Both the position numbers and the translations under genes were made by a program. The notes under the pieces are model-generated. The model ran no database searches. It saw nothing but the letters and a program-made list of their open reading frames with translations, and was not told where the DNA came from. Positions 48,659 through 57,580 of a stretch of DNA of 64,000 nt are shown one piece after another (position 1 is the first letter of the stretch; each line of letters begins with the position of its first letter). The stretch comes from Pseudomonas sp. PB120 (GTDB taxonomy: Bacteria; Pseudomonadota; Gammaproteobacteria; Pseudomonadales; Pseudomonadaceae), in NCBI RefSeq assembly GCF_009761815.1, contig NZ_RWIN01000011.1:1-64000 (forward strand), given 5' to 3'.

Positions 48659-49876
48659 TCAGATCGCTGAGCCGAGTTGGAAGATAGGCAGGTACATCGC
48701 AACGACCAGGCCGCCGACAATTATCCCCAATACCACCATGATGAACGGCTCCATCAGGGCGGTGAGGTTGTCGACCATGTTATCGACTTCCGCCTCGTAG
48801 AAACTCGCGACCTTGTCGAGCATGTCGTCCAGGGCGCCGGACTCTTCGCCGATGGCGGTCATCTGAATCGCCATGTTGGGGAACATGCCCGAGGAACGCA
48901 TGGAAAAATTCAGCTGCATGCCGGTGGACACCTCCTGTTTGATCCGTAGCACGGCACGCTTGAACACAATGTTGCCGGTGGCCCCGGCCACCGATTCCAG
49001 GGCTTCCACCAACGGCACGCCGGCGGCAAAAGTGGTCGACAGCGTGCGGGCGTAACGGGCCACGGCGGACTTGTACATCAGCGTGCCAATCAACGGCATT
49101 TTCAGCAGCCAGGTGTCCATGTTGTCGCGAAATTTTTCCGACGTTTTGAAGGCGTGACGCAGCCCGAAGATGGCTGCAATCAGCCCGCCGAGCATCGCCC
49201 ACCACCATTGCTGCATGAATTCCGACAGCCCGATCACCATCACCGTGAAGGCCGGCAATTCGGCACCGAAGCCTTTGAACACCGACTCGAATTGCGGCAC
49301 GACCTTCACCAGCAAAATGCCGGTGACGATGATGGCGACAAACACCACGGCCAGCGGATAGGTCATGGCTTTCTTGATCTTGGCCTTGAGGCTTTCGCTC
49401 TTTTCCTTGTAGGTGGCCACCCGCTCCAGCAGGGTATCCAGCGCGCCGGCCTGTTCGCCGGCATCCACCAGGTTGCAGTACAACTCATCAAAGTACTGCG
49501 GTTTCTTGCGCAGGGACGCGGCGAAGCTGTTACCCGCGGCGACTTCCTGTTTCACCTCGTCCACCAATTTGCGCATGGCCGGGTTATCGAAGCCTTCGCC
49601 GATGATGTCGAACGACTGCAGCAACGGCACGCCGGCCTTCATCATCGTTGCCATCTGCCGTGTGAAAAGGGCGATGTCCTGAGCCTTGATGCGTTTGCCC
49701 AGGCTGAGAATCGACGCGGATTTACGGCGGACCTTGCCGGGATTTATGCCTTGCTTGCGCAGTTGTGCCTTGATCAGCGCCGGATTCTGGCCGCTGAGTT
49801 CGCCGGTCATTTTCGTGCCTTTGCGGTCCGTGCCTTCCCAGGCATAGATACTGATTTTCGCTGCTTTGACCGCCAT
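48659..49876 (-). CDS. pilC: Type IV pilus inner-membrane platform protein PilC
   Basis: A 405-residue GspF/PilC family protein with two repeated cytoplasmic GspF domains (FTRQMATMMKAGVPLLQSFD and YARTLSTTFAAGVPLVEALE) and three hydrophobic segments. It couples PilB (extension) and PilT (retraction) motion to the pilus. It lies 2 bases after pilB. Confidence 0.96.
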   Translation of the reverse strand: MAVKAAKISIYAWEGTDRKGTKMTGELSGQNPALIKAQLRKQGINPGKVRRKSASILSLGKRIKAQDIALFTRQMATMMKAGVPLLQSFDIIGEGFDNPAMRKLVDEVKQEVAAGNSFAASLRKKPQYFDELYCNLVDAGEQAGALDTLLERVATYKEKSESLKAKIKKAMTYPLAVVFVAIIVTGILLVKVVPQFESVFKGFGAELPAFTVMVIGLSEFMQQWWWAMLGGLIAAIFGLRHAFKTSEKFRDNMDTWLLKMPLIGTLMYKSAVARYARTLSTTFAAGVPLVEALESVAGATGNIVFKRAVLRIKQEVSTGMQLNFSMRSSGMFPNMAIQMTAIGEESGALDDMLDKVASFYEAEVDNMVDNLTALMEPFIMVVLGIIVGGLVVAMYLPIFQLGSAI

Positions 49877-49878
49877 GT

Positions 49879-51579
49879 TCAGTCCTTGGTGACCCGGTTG
49901 ATTTCTTCAAGGCTGGTGATGCCTTGCATCGCCTTGTGCAGGCCCGAAGTACGCAGGTCGTCGAAGCCGTCCTTACGCATCTGAATATCGATTTCCAGCG
50001 AATTGCCTTCGGCCATGATCAGCCGTTGCAGGTCCGGTGTGTTCTTCACCACTTCATAAATCCCCACGCGCCCCTTGTAACCGCCGTTGCAGTGATCGCA
50101 ACCGACCGGCTCATAGATCGTGAACGAGCCGATGCGTTCCTCGGGGAAGCCTTCCTTGATCAGTGCCTCGCGAGGAATCTCGATTGGCGTTTTACAGTGG
50201 CTGCACAGTTTGCGCGCCAGGCGCTGGGCGATGATCAAACTGACCGAGGTGGCGATGTTGAAGCCCTGAATGCCCATGTTATGCAGGCGGGTCAGGGTTT
50301 CTGCCGCGCTGTTGGTGTGCAGGGTCGAGAGCACCAAGTGCCCGGTTTGTGCCGCCTTGATCGCAATTTCGGCGGTTTCCAGGTCGCGGATTTCACCGAC
50401 CATGATCACGTCCGGGTCCTGACGCAGGAACGAGCGCAACGCTTGGGCGAAATCCATCCCTTGCTTGGGATTGACGTTGACCTGGTTGATGCCTTCCATG
50501 TTGATCTCCACCGGGTCTTCGGCGGTCGAGATGTTGATGTCCACGGTGTTGAGGATGTTCAGGCCGGTGTACAGCGACACGGTCTTGCCGGAACCGGTGG
50601 GCCCGGTCACCAGGATCATCCCTTGTGGCTGCTTGAGCGCGGCCATGTACAAGTCTTTCTGCTCCGGCTCGTAGCCGAGTGCGTCGATGCCCATCTGTGC
50701 GCTGGACGGGTCGAGGATCCGGATCACCACTTTCTCGCCCCACAGCGTCGGCAGTGTGTTGACGCGGAAGTCGATGGATTTGCTTTTCGACAGGCGCATC
50801 TTGATCCGGCCGTCCTGGGTTTTGCGCCGCTCGGAGATGTCGAGGCTGGCCATGACTTTCAGCCTTGCGGCGATCCGGCTGGCCAGTTGAATCGGCGGCC
50901 TGGCGACTTCTCGCAGCATGCCGTCGGTGCGCATCCGCACGCGGTAGGTTTTTTCGTAGGGCTCGAAATGCAGGTCGGAGGAGCCGCTCTTGATCGCATC
51001 CAGCAGCATTTTGTGAACGAAGCGCACCACGGGGGCGTCGTCGGCATCCTGGCCGGCAATGGCGTCCTGTTTGCGCTCGTCGTGGGTCTCGATGTCGAGG
51101 CCATCGAGGTCAATATCCGGCATGTCTTCCAGGCCGGTGCCGTGGGTGTCGAAGAATTTTTCGATGGCGTCGCTGAGCTTGTCGTCCTCCACCAGGATGG
51201 CTTCGGTGGTGAGCCCGGTGCTGAACTGGATGTCGTTGATGGCCTGATGATTGGTCGGATCGGAAACCCCCACGAACAGCTTGTTGCCGCGCCGCCACAG
51301 GGGCAGGGCGTGGTGCTGTCGGACCAGTTTTTCGCTGACCAGCCCTTTGGGTTGGGTTTCCTTGTCCAGGCAGTTGAGGTCCAGCAGCGCCATGCCGAAG
51401 TGCTCCGAAGCGATCTCGGCGACCTGACGGCTTTTCACCAGCCTGTTTTGCACCAGGTAACTGACCAGGGAGATTCGGTTGCGCAGTGCTTGTTGATACG
51501 CCTGTTGCGCGCTTTGGTCAGTGAGCAGCTCGGCCAGGACCAATTGCTTGGCCAGACCGCTTAGGGCGATGTCATTCAT
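49879..51579 (-). CDS. pilB: Type IV pilus extension ATPase PilB
   Basis: A 566-residue hexameric ATPase. An N-terminal MshEN-type domain (residues 1-150) precedes the GspE core with Walker A GPTGSGKT (326-333), the Asp box DPVEIN, Walker B IMVGEIRDLETAEIA and a zinc tetracysteine module (CSHC near 460, CDHC near 502). It powers pilin polymerisation. It is first in the pilB-pilC-pilD-coaE-yacG run and diverges from pilA with 225 bases between them. Confidence 0.96.
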   Translation of the reverse strand: MNDIALSGLAKQLVLAELLTDQSAQQAYQQALRNRISLVSYLVQNRLVKSRQVAEIASEHFGMALLDLNCLDKETQPKGLVSEKLVRQHHALPLWRRGNKLFVGVSDPTNHQAINDIQFSTGLTTEAILVEDDKLSDAIEKFFDTHGTGLEDMPDIDLDGLDIETHDERKQDAIAGQDADDAPVVRFVHKMLLDAIKSGSSDLHFEPYEKTYRVRMRTDGMLREVARPPIQLASRIAARLKVMASLDISERRKTQDGRIKMRLSKSKSIDFRVNTLPTLWGEKVVIRILDPSSAQMGIDALGYEPEQKDLYMAALKQPQGMILVTGPTGSGKTVSLYTGLNILNTVDINISTAEDPVEINMEGINQVNVNPKQGMDFAQALRSFLRQDPDVIMVGEIRDLETAEIAIKAAQTGHLVLSTLHTNSAAETLTRLHNMGIQGFNIATSVSLIIAQRLARKLCSHCKTPIEIPREALIKEGFPEERIGSFTIYEPVGCDHCNGGYKGRVGIYEVVKNTPDLQRLIMAEGNSLEIDIQMRKDGFDDLRTSGLHKAMQGITSLEEINRVTKD

Positions 51580-51740
51580 TGGGATACCGGACGCAGACAG
51601 TTCATGACTTATAGCCTAGTCAAGGAGCTGAGCCAAACCAGCGGGGTTGAGGTGACAAAAAGTGTCAGATAGTGCGGATGCTGGGGGTAGGAAGGTTCGT
51701 GGCGTGGGTTTCGGGCCCTGCTAATAGGGTGCTAAGGGCT

Positions 51741-51756
51741 TGGCATGGGCTGTGCT
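51741..51756 (+). promoter_or_regulatory. Sigma-54 promoter of pilA
   Basis: TGGCATGGGCTGTGCT: GG and GC separated by exactly 10 bases, close to TGGCAC-N5-TTGCT. It lies about 50 bases before the pilA ATG, which fits a start of transcription near 51768. PilR is encoded in the same window. Confidence 0.85.
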
Positions 51757-51804
51757 GCGGCTAATTCAGATCATGAGATGTCGACTCATGCATGGAGCTT
51801 GTCT

Positions 51805-52221
51805 ATGAATACTCAGAAAGGTTTTACGCTTATCGAACTGCTGATCGTGGTGGCGATCATCGGGATTCTGGCGACGTTTGCGTTGCCGCAATACTCCAAG
51901 TATCAGGCCCGGGCCAAGGTGACCGCAGGCATTGCCGAGGCCTCCGCGCTTAAAGTCGCTTTCGAAGACGTGATCAACGCGGGCTCCGCCGATGCCACCA
52001 TCGCGAACGTCAACAACAATGTGTCCGCCACTCAAAACTGCACGTTGACTGCAGCAGGTAAAGTGGCTGACGGAACGGGGACGATTACGTGCACGCTGCT
52101 CAATGCGCCGGCGCCGGTATTGGGTAAAGTGATTACATTGACCCGTGCTGCCGATTCGGGCTGGACGTGCAAAACAACGGCCGCAAAAGATTACACAACC
52201 ACCAGTTGCCCCGGTGTCTGA
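51805..52221 (+). CDS. pilA: Type IV major pilin PilA
   Basis: A 138-residue pilin. The leader MNTQKG is cut before FTLIELLIVVAIIGILATFA, with Glu5. The pilin body has cysteines at TQNCTLT, TITCTLL, GWTCKTT and TSCPGV; the last two form the C-terminal D-region loop. The start at 51805 is fixed by the short leader and by the promoter; earlier in-frame ATGs fall on the promoter. It is monocistronic, with a strong terminator. Confidence 0.95.
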   Translation: MNTQKGFTLIELLIVVAIIGILATFALPQYSKYQARAKVTAGIAEASALKVAFEDVINAGSADATIANVNNNVSATQNCTLTAAGKVADGTGTITCTLLNAPAPVLGKVITLTRAADSGWTCKTTAAKDYTTTSCPGV

Positions 52222-52238
52222 TTCAACGGGCTGACCCC

Positions 52239-52270
52239 ATACCCCGCCATTAACGGCGGGGTATTTTTTT
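52239..52270 (+). terminator. Terminator of pilA
   Basis: ATACCCCGCC-ATTAAC-GGCGGGGTAT followed by seven T, 18 bases after the pilA stop. Confidence 0.93.
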
Positions 52271-52349
52271 GTCCAGCTTTTGCCTTTTATAAGATCTGGA
52301 AGAAAGTCTCGACAATTCATGGCCTTAGGCCTGCGGCAAAACCCGCAAC

Positions 52350-52387
52350 TTGCATGTAGATAATTACGAAGTCATGCAATTTGCATG
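52350..52387. promoter_or_regulatory. Palindromic operator-like site with three TTGCATG half-sites
   Basis: CATGCAA-T-TTGCATG (52373-52387) is a perfect 7-1-7 palindrome. A third half-site TTGCATG lies at 52350-52356. They are in the otherwise gene-free 311-base gap between pilA and the BON gene, about 65-100 bases upstream of a sigma-54-like promoter, the usual distance for an activator site. The binding protein is unknown. Confidence 0.5.
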
Positions 52388-52451
52388 ATTTCGAAAATTG
52401 ACTGATTTTATAACCTGTTGAATTTAAAGGATTTACTCTCTGTTTCAAAGT

Positions 52452-52467
52452 TGGCACAGCGTTCGCA
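52452..52467 (+). promoter_or_regulatory. Possible sigma-54 promoter of the BON gene
   Basis: TGGCACAGCGTTCGCA has TGGCAC intact and GG/GC separated by 10 bases; the -12 part is TCGCA instead of TTGCA. It lies 66 bases before the BON start. A sigma-70 start cannot be excluded. Confidence 0.5.
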
Positions 52468-52532
52468 ATATACCCAGTAACCCTGCTGACAAGACACGCA
52501 GCAGACTATCTGGAAAAACAGGAGTTACTCGT

Positions 52533-52889
52533 ATGAAGAAGTTCGCAATCGTTGCCGCTACTGCTACCGCGCTGACCCTGACTATGGCCAACGCAGCATT
52601 TGCACAGACTACCCAGACCACCCAAGCCCCGATGACACTGGCGGCGGGTGAAGTGACCAAGGCCAAGGAAGCGACTTCCGATACCTGGATCACCACCAAA
52701 GTTAAAAGTGATCTGGTAACCGAAAAAGGTATTCCTGGTACCGACATCAAAGTCGAAACCAACAAAGGTGTTGTATCGCTGTCGTCCACCGTCGCGGTGA
52801 CTGACGCTCAGAAAGCCACCGCCGTGGCCATCACCAAGAAAATCAAAGGCGTCAAAGCGGTCTCCGCTGACGGCCTGAAAGCCGAGTAA
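52533..52889 (+). CDS. BON domain-containing periplasmic protein (OsmY-like)
   Basis: A 118-residue protein. The signal peptide MKKFAIVAATATALTLTMAN ends before about Q27 (AFA-QT). One BON domain follows (DTWITTKVKSDLVTEKGIPG, then VETNKGVVSLSSTVAVTDAQ). BON proteins bind phospholipid or stabilise the envelope under osmotic stress. RBS is CAGGAGT. It is monocistronic, with a terminator at 52996. Confidence 0.92.
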   Translation: MKKFAIVAATATALTLTMANAAFAQTTQTTQAPMTLAAGEVTKAKEATSDTWITTKVKSDLVTEKGIPGTDIKVETNKGVVSLSSTVAVTDAQKATAVAITKKIKGVKAVSADGLKAE

Positions 52890-52995
52890 GGCAAGACTTC
52901 TCGCCTGGACCGGGAGAAGGAGCGGTAGACGAGCCGAGTCATACGTCAACCGCTACTTGGGAGTTCATGCGAAGGCCATAAGGATGTGGCCATTA

Positions 52996-53033
52996 CAGGC
53001 CTCCGACATTCGTGTCGGGGGCCTGTTCTATTC
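52996..53033 (+). terminator. Terminator of the BON gene
   Basis: CAGGCCTCCGACA-TTCG-TGTCGGGGGCCTG is a 13-bp stem closed by a TTCG tetraloop, followed by TTCTATTCT. Confidence 0.85.
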
Positions 53034-53050
53034 TGGGCAACACATAAAAC

Positions 53051-53140
53051 TGTAGGAGCGAGCTTGCTCGCGATGAGGCCATAACATTCAACATTTGTGT
53101 TGAATGTTGCGCCGCCATCGCGAGCAAGCTCGCTCCTACA
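53051..53140. repeat. REPIN
   Basis: TGTAGGAGCGAGCTTGCTCG and its mirror CGAGCAAGCTCGCTCCTACA. The loop holds its own inverted repeat, AACATTCAACA with TGTTGAATGTT. It ends 16 bases before the DUF2845 stop codon, between convergent genes. Confidence 0.93.
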
Positions 53141-53156
53141 GTGTCTTGTGGGGTGC

Positions 53157-53456
53157 TTAATTGCCGCGTTTACTGGTGATCTGCTTCAGGCGATTGCCTT
53201 CGAATCGCAGGTACTGATACATCCCGCCGTTCGGCCCGTAAGTCCATTCCTCGACCTGAAACTCTTCCCGCCGATTGGCGCTGCGCTTGTAGCCCAACAG
53301 ATCGCGGCTGACCGGCTCGCCGCACTTCTGCAGCACTTCGCTGGACCGGTCGCCCACGCTGACCAACTGGCTGCCGCAACGCAGCGTATCCGCCGCGCCA
53401 GCCTGACTGGCACCCAGTGCCAAGGTCAGGCCGATCAGCAGCTGCTTGATCATCAC
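53157..53456 (-). CDS. DUF2845 family exported protein
   Basis: A 99-residue protein. The signal peptide MMIKQLLIGLTLALGASQAG ends before about A22. The mature part has DUF2845 features: TLRCGSQLVSVGDRSSEVLQ and KCGEPV, with two cysteines that could pair. The function is unknown. Its start overlaps the stop of the DUF748 gene upstream by 4 bases, so the two are coupled. Confidence 0.88.
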   Translation of the reverse strand: MMIKQLLIGLTLALGASQAGAADTLRCGSQLVSVGDRSSEVLQKCGEPVSRDLLGYKRSANRREEFQVEEWTYGPNGGMYQYLRFEGNRLKQITSKRGN

Positions 53457-56404
53457 TCGGCGTCCAGATGCAGGGGAGTCACGACCTTACCGTCACTCTC
53501 CGCTTCGCCGAGGTTGGCATCGATGAAGTACACGCGGTCATCGGCCAGTTGCGCCTTGTCGACCAGATAGTCCTTGATGCTGCTGGCGCGATCCTGGCCC
53601 AGTTGGCGCAAAAGCACGTCGCTGGTGCTCCAGAACTTGATCACGTCGGCGCGCATTTTTGCGGTGCGTTCTTCCTTGCCCAGGTCCTTCCACTCGGCAG
53701 GTGGCTGATTTTTCAGGCGCGTGCGGTAGATCCCTTCCAGCAGCGGACCTTTCTCGCTGTCCGGCACTTGCAGCATGGACGCCTGGGCCGGCACTTTGTC
53801 GCCACGGCGCTGGAGCATTTTGTAGTAGTTGTACTGGTATTCGCGTTCCAGGCGTTGCTCGGCGATCAGCGGGCCATCGCTGCTTTGTGCGGCAGTGCCT
53901 TCGATTTCCAGGCGCAGGGCCGGCCGTTCCTTGAGGGCCTTGGACAGCTTGACCAACGACCCCTCGGCCTCTTTGCTCAGGTCGCTTGAACCCGGTGCAA
54001 ACGCCACAGTGCCCAGGTCTTCCGAACCACCGCCACTGATCAGCCCGCCAATCATTTTGAACGGCGCGGCCGCGGCTTTGACGATCAGGTTGCGCAGGGT
54101 CTGCCAGACAATCGGCATGACGCTGAACTGCGGATTGTTGAGGTCGCCGGTCACCGGCAACTCGATGGAAATCTTGCCGTCGACGTCCTTGAGCAACGCG
54201 ATCGCCAGCTTCAGCGGCAGGCTCACTGCGTCGGGGCTGTCGACTTTTTCACCCAGTTGCAGCTGCTCGATCACCACTTTGTTTTCAGCCTTCAGTTGGC
54301 CCTTGGTGATCAGGTAATGCAGGTCCAGGTTGAGACGGCCCTTGCGGATGCGATAGCCGGCGAACTTACCGGAGTAGGGGGTCAGCGTGGTCAGTTCCAC
54401 CCGTTTGAAACTGGTGGCGATGTCGAGGCTGGCCATCGGGTCGAACGGGTTGACCGCGCCCTTGATGGTCACCGGCGCATAACGATCGACCTTGCCTTTG
54501 ACGTCGACGCTGGCCGGTTTGGCCTGGCGGCTGTCGATGGTGCCGATCTGGCCGTTGAGCTGTTGAACTGCTGTGGCGAAGTTCGGGGTGAGGCTGAAGT
54601 CGGCGAAGTTGGCCGAGCCGTCATTGATGGCGATGCCGCCAATGTGGATGCCCAGCGGCTTGTCCTTGCTCGCGGCCGGTTTGCCGGCGGCGGTCTTGGC
54701 GCCTGCGTCGGCTGGTTGGGGGATCAACAGGTCATCGATGTTGGTGGTGCGGTCATCGTTGATCATGAAGCGCACATAGGGCTGGAACAGGTTGACCTTG
54801 TCGATCGACAGGCTGTCGCCGTGCTGATAATTCAGCCCTTCGACCACCACTTGCTGCCATTTCAGGAAGTCGCGGGTTTTCAGGGTGTCGAGGGTGTGCA
54901 GTTGATCGATCTGCGCGCGGCCGGTGACGCTGAACGCCAGCGGCTCGGTGCTTTTCAGGTCGACGGCCAGGTCTGTGCCGAGCATGCCGCTGCGCAGTTC
55001 CAGGCGGATGAACGGAGTGATGTAGGACTGGGCAACACGCAGGTCGATGTCCTTGGTTTGCACCTTCAACTTGGCACTGACGGGCGCCAGATTGACCACG
55101 CCGTCTGCCATGACTTTGCCTTGCTTGCCCAGGCCGGTGTCGAGCTTGAGGTTGAAGGGCGAACCGTTGAGGCTGTCGAAATTCTGCAGGTCCAGGTTCA
55201 GTGGCCCCACTTCCAGTGCCACGGCGGGTTGTGCCTTGCGGTCCGCCAGATGCACCTGGTAATCGCGCAGTTGCACGTCTTTGAGCAGCACCTGCCAGGG
55301 TTTGCTGGGGGCAGCAGGTTCTTTCGGTGAATCAGCCGCCGCCGGAGTACTGGCGGGTTCGGCGGCAGCTTTGGCAGCCGGCTTCGACGGTTGGCTGGCG
55401 AACAGTTTTTGCCAGTCGAGTTGCCCGTCAGCTTCAAGTGCGGCCCAGGTTTCGAGCTTATGGCTGCGGATCTTGCCGACAACGACTTGCTGCTTGGCCA
55501 GGTCGACAGTGGTTTCAGTCACGTCCAGTCGTTCGAGCTTGACCAATGGCCGGCCGTCCGGCGCCTTGATGGCGAAAGGGGCAACGCTCAGGTCGACGTT
55601 GCTCAGCAGCAGTTCGGTTTCCTTGGACAGGTTGAGCTTGTAGTCGGTACTGAGGGTGTAGACGCCGTCCTCGAGCACCAGTGGCACCGCGTCTCGCACA
55701 TAGGGCCAAAAGGCTTTCATCTTGCCGTCGGTGACTTTGAGCTTACCTTCGGAGGCGATGGGGATGAGGCTGAAGTTACCGGTCCAGTTGATCTGGCCAC
55801 CATTGGGCCCGACAGCCACCAGCGTCATGTCGGCGTTGTCTTCGGGCAGGGTGCTGAGGTTGTTCAGCTCGAAATCGAGTTTGTCGTAGAGGAATTCAAT
55901 GGGCTCGCTGGGGCGCGCATCCCTGAAATGCACGGCGCCGCCCGCCAGTTTGATCCGCTCGATGCGCATCGGAAACGGTTTGGCGTTCGGGTCGGCCGGA
56001 GTTGGCTCGCTGGCGGGGATCTTGAACAGGCCGAGCAGGTTGAGCTTGCCTTCCTTGTCGAACAGGATCTCGGTCTTGGGCTTGTCCAGCTCGACATCGG
56101 AAAGGTGCAGCGCCTTGGTCCACAGGCTGTCCAACCGCAAATTGGCGTACAGGCGTTCAAAGCCGACCTGTTCCTTGCCCGGTTCGCCGATGATCAGGCC
56201 CCAAAGGGTCACCTCGAGGCTGAAGGGATTGAGTTCGATCCGCGAAATCGTTGCAGGCACCGTGGCGTAGTTGGCCAGTTGTTGGTTGGCAACCCGCAAC
56301 GCGATGCCCGGCAAAATCAGAAACCCCAGCAGGCTGTAGAGAGCCAGAGCAGTCAACAAGGCGCCGATGGCGCGAATCAATCCTTTGGGCATGTGTGGCT
56401 TCAT
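53453..56404 (-). CDS. DUF748 (AsmA-like) protein with C-terminal OmpA-like domain
   Basis: A 983-residue envelope protein. An N-terminal membrane anchor (LIRAIGALLTALALYSLLGF) is followed by long repeated beta-rich AsmA/DUF748 sequence. A Pro/Ala-rich low-complexity linker (about 350-380) splits the protein. The final 150 residues resemble an OmpA/MotB peptidoglycan-binding fold (VAFAPGSSDLSKEAEGSLVK). AsmA-like proteins act in lipid transport to, or maintenance of, the outer membrane; the specific role here is inference. Starts at 56404 or 56392 (MPKGLIRAIG) are both possible, and neither has a strong RBS. Confidence 0.85.
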   Translation of the reverse strand: MKPHMPKGLIRAIGALLTALALYSLLGFLILPGIALRVANQQLANYATVPATISRIELNPFSLEVTLWGLIIGEPGKEQVGFERLYANLRLDSLWTKALHLSDVELDKPKTEILFDKEGKLNLLGLFKIPASEPTPADPNAKPFPMRIERIKLAGGAVHFRDARPSEPIEFLYDKLDFELNNLSTLPEDNADMTLVAVGPNGGQINWTGNFSLIPIASEGKLKVTDGKMKAFWPYVRDAVPLVLEDGVYTLSTDYKLNLSKETELLLSNVDLSVAPFAIKAPDGRPLVKLERLDVTETTVDLAKQQVVVGKIRSHKLETWAALEADGQLDWQKLFASQPSKPAAKAAAEPASTPAAADSPKEPAAPSKPWQVLLKDVQLRDYQVHLADRKAQPAVALEVGPLNLDLQNFDSLNGSPFNLKLDTGLGKQGKVMADGVVNLAPVSAKLKVQTKDIDLRVAQSYITPFIRLELRSGMLGTDLAVDLKSTEPLAFSVTGRAQIDQLHTLDTLKTRDFLKWQQVVVEGLNYQHGDSLSIDKVNLFQPYVRFMINDDRTTNIDDLLIPQPADAGAKTAAGKPAASKDKPLGIHIGGIAINDGSANFADFSLTPNFATAVQQLNGQIGTIDSRQAKPASVDVKGKVDRYAPVTIKGAVNPFDPMASLDIATSFKRVELTTLTPYSGKFAGYRIRKGRLNLDLHYLITKGQLKAENKVVIEQLQLGEKVDSPDAVSLPLKLAIALLKDVDGKISIELPVTGDLNNPQFSVMPIVWQTLRNLIVKAAAAPFKMIGGLISGGGSEDLGTVAFAPGSSDLSKEAEGSLVKLSKALKERPALRLEIEGTAAQSSDGPLIAEQRLEREYQYNYYKMLQRRGDKVPAQASMLQVPDSEKGPLLEGIYRTRLKNQPPAEWKDLGKEERTAKMRADVIKFWSTSDVLLRQLGQDRASSIKDYLVDKAQLADDRVYFIDANLGEAESDGKVVTPLHLDAE

Positions 56405-56497
56405 CTGTCTGAATCGGAGTGCCTTGGAGTATGGCACGCGAATCCGGTTCCGAAGTGATCCAGCCTTATAGGATTAATCTGATTTTGTTGTGGAATC

Positions 56498-57514
56498 TCA
56501 GAGTTGCAGGATCAGGGTTTTCAGTGGCGGCTGTTGATCCATGGACGGGAAATCCCCCCCCGGTTTCATCACGGTCCACTCCCGCACCGGCCGCCCGGCC
56601 TTTTCTGCGCAACGCAAAACCTGCTCGCGCCAGTCGTCCATGCTGACTTTTGCCAGGTTGTTGCAGCAGATCAGCACGCCATTATCGGCGGTGGTCAGCA
56701 GGGCGGGTTTCAGCAGGCTTTGATAGTCGCGAAGCAGGTCGACGGTGCCGAACGCGCTCTTTGCCCAGGCCGGTGGATCAAGCAACACCAGATCGTATTG
56801 GCGTTGTTCCAGGCGTTGATAGCTCGGCAATTTCTGCCCACGACGCTGACTGATCGGTAAACCGGCGAGCTGGCGGATAGCCGGGAAGTAGTCGGACTGG
56901 ATGAATTCCATCGTCGGCAATTGCGGATTGAGCAGGCCGTTTTCACGGCCGACCGCCAGGTTGCCCTCGGCGAAATCCAGGTTGCAGACTTCGCGCGCGC
57001 CACCCGCCGCCGCGCTGAGGCCGACGCCGCAGGTGTAGGCAAACAGGTTGAGCACGCTTTTATGCTGGCTGTGATCCTTGACCCAGCCGCGGGTGTTGCG
57101 CAGGTCGAGGAACAACAGCGGATCCTGGCCGGGGTGACGGCCGCGAACCCGGTAATTCAGGCCCCATTCATGGCCGACCAGATCCTGCAGGGCCGCTTCA
57201 TCGGCGCGGTACACGGTGTCTTCGCGGTCGATGCGCGAATTACCCCGGGAACGGTCGTTGTAGACCAGCAGGGTTTCGAGGCCCAGGTGTTGATTGATGG
57301 TCTGGTGCAATTGCAGCAGTTCATCGCGCTCCAGCGACTGGTGAAAGCTTTGCACCAGCAGTTGCGGGCCGTAGCGGTCGATGGTCAAACCGCCTGCGCC
57401 TTCCTGGCTGCCGTGGAACAGCCGATAGCAATCGGTGCCTTGCTGATGCAGCTCGGCAAGCAGGTCCTGGCGACGGTCAAGGGCGGCGCGCAGCGCCTGA
57501 TTCAAGGAAGACAT
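56498..57514 (-). CDS. Class I SAM-dependent rRNA methyltransferase (RlmI-like)
   Basis: A 338-residue methyltransferase. The SAM-binding motif is LNLFAYTCGVGLSAA. The catalytic region is LVLLDPPAWAKSAFG, and ICCNNLAKVSMDDW follows. There is no N-terminal PUA domain of full size, so it resembles the shorter RlmI/YccW relatives that methylate cytosine in rRNA. The exact target is unknown. Confidence 0.85.
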   Translation of the reverse strand: MSSLNQALRAALDRRQDLLAELHQQGTDCYRLFHGSQEGAGGLTIDRYGPQLLVQSFHQSLERDELLQLHQTINQHLGLETLLVYNDRSRGNSRIDREDTVYRADEAALQDLVGHEWGLNYRVRGRHPGQDPLLFLDLRNTRGWVKDHSQHKSVLNLFAYTCGVGLSAAAGGAREVCNLDFAEGNLAVGRENGLLNPQLPTMEFIQSDYFPAIRQLAGLPISQRRGQKLPSYQRLEQRQYDLVLLDPPAWAKSAFGTVDLLRDYQSLLKPALLTTADNGVLICCNNLAKVSMDDWREQVLRCAEKAGRPVREWTVMKPGGDFPSMDQQPPLKTLILQL

Positions 57515-57580
57515 GCTGGGCGCCTTGCAGGAGGGAATTTGGCGCGGGAGTTTAACAGCATTGCCCGGTGGCGAGGGGTC

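Noticed and set aside
53051-53140. CRISPR-like or IS inverted ends.
   Set aside because: The repeats are REP arms with variable loops, not regularly spaced direct repeats, and there is no transposase between or near them.
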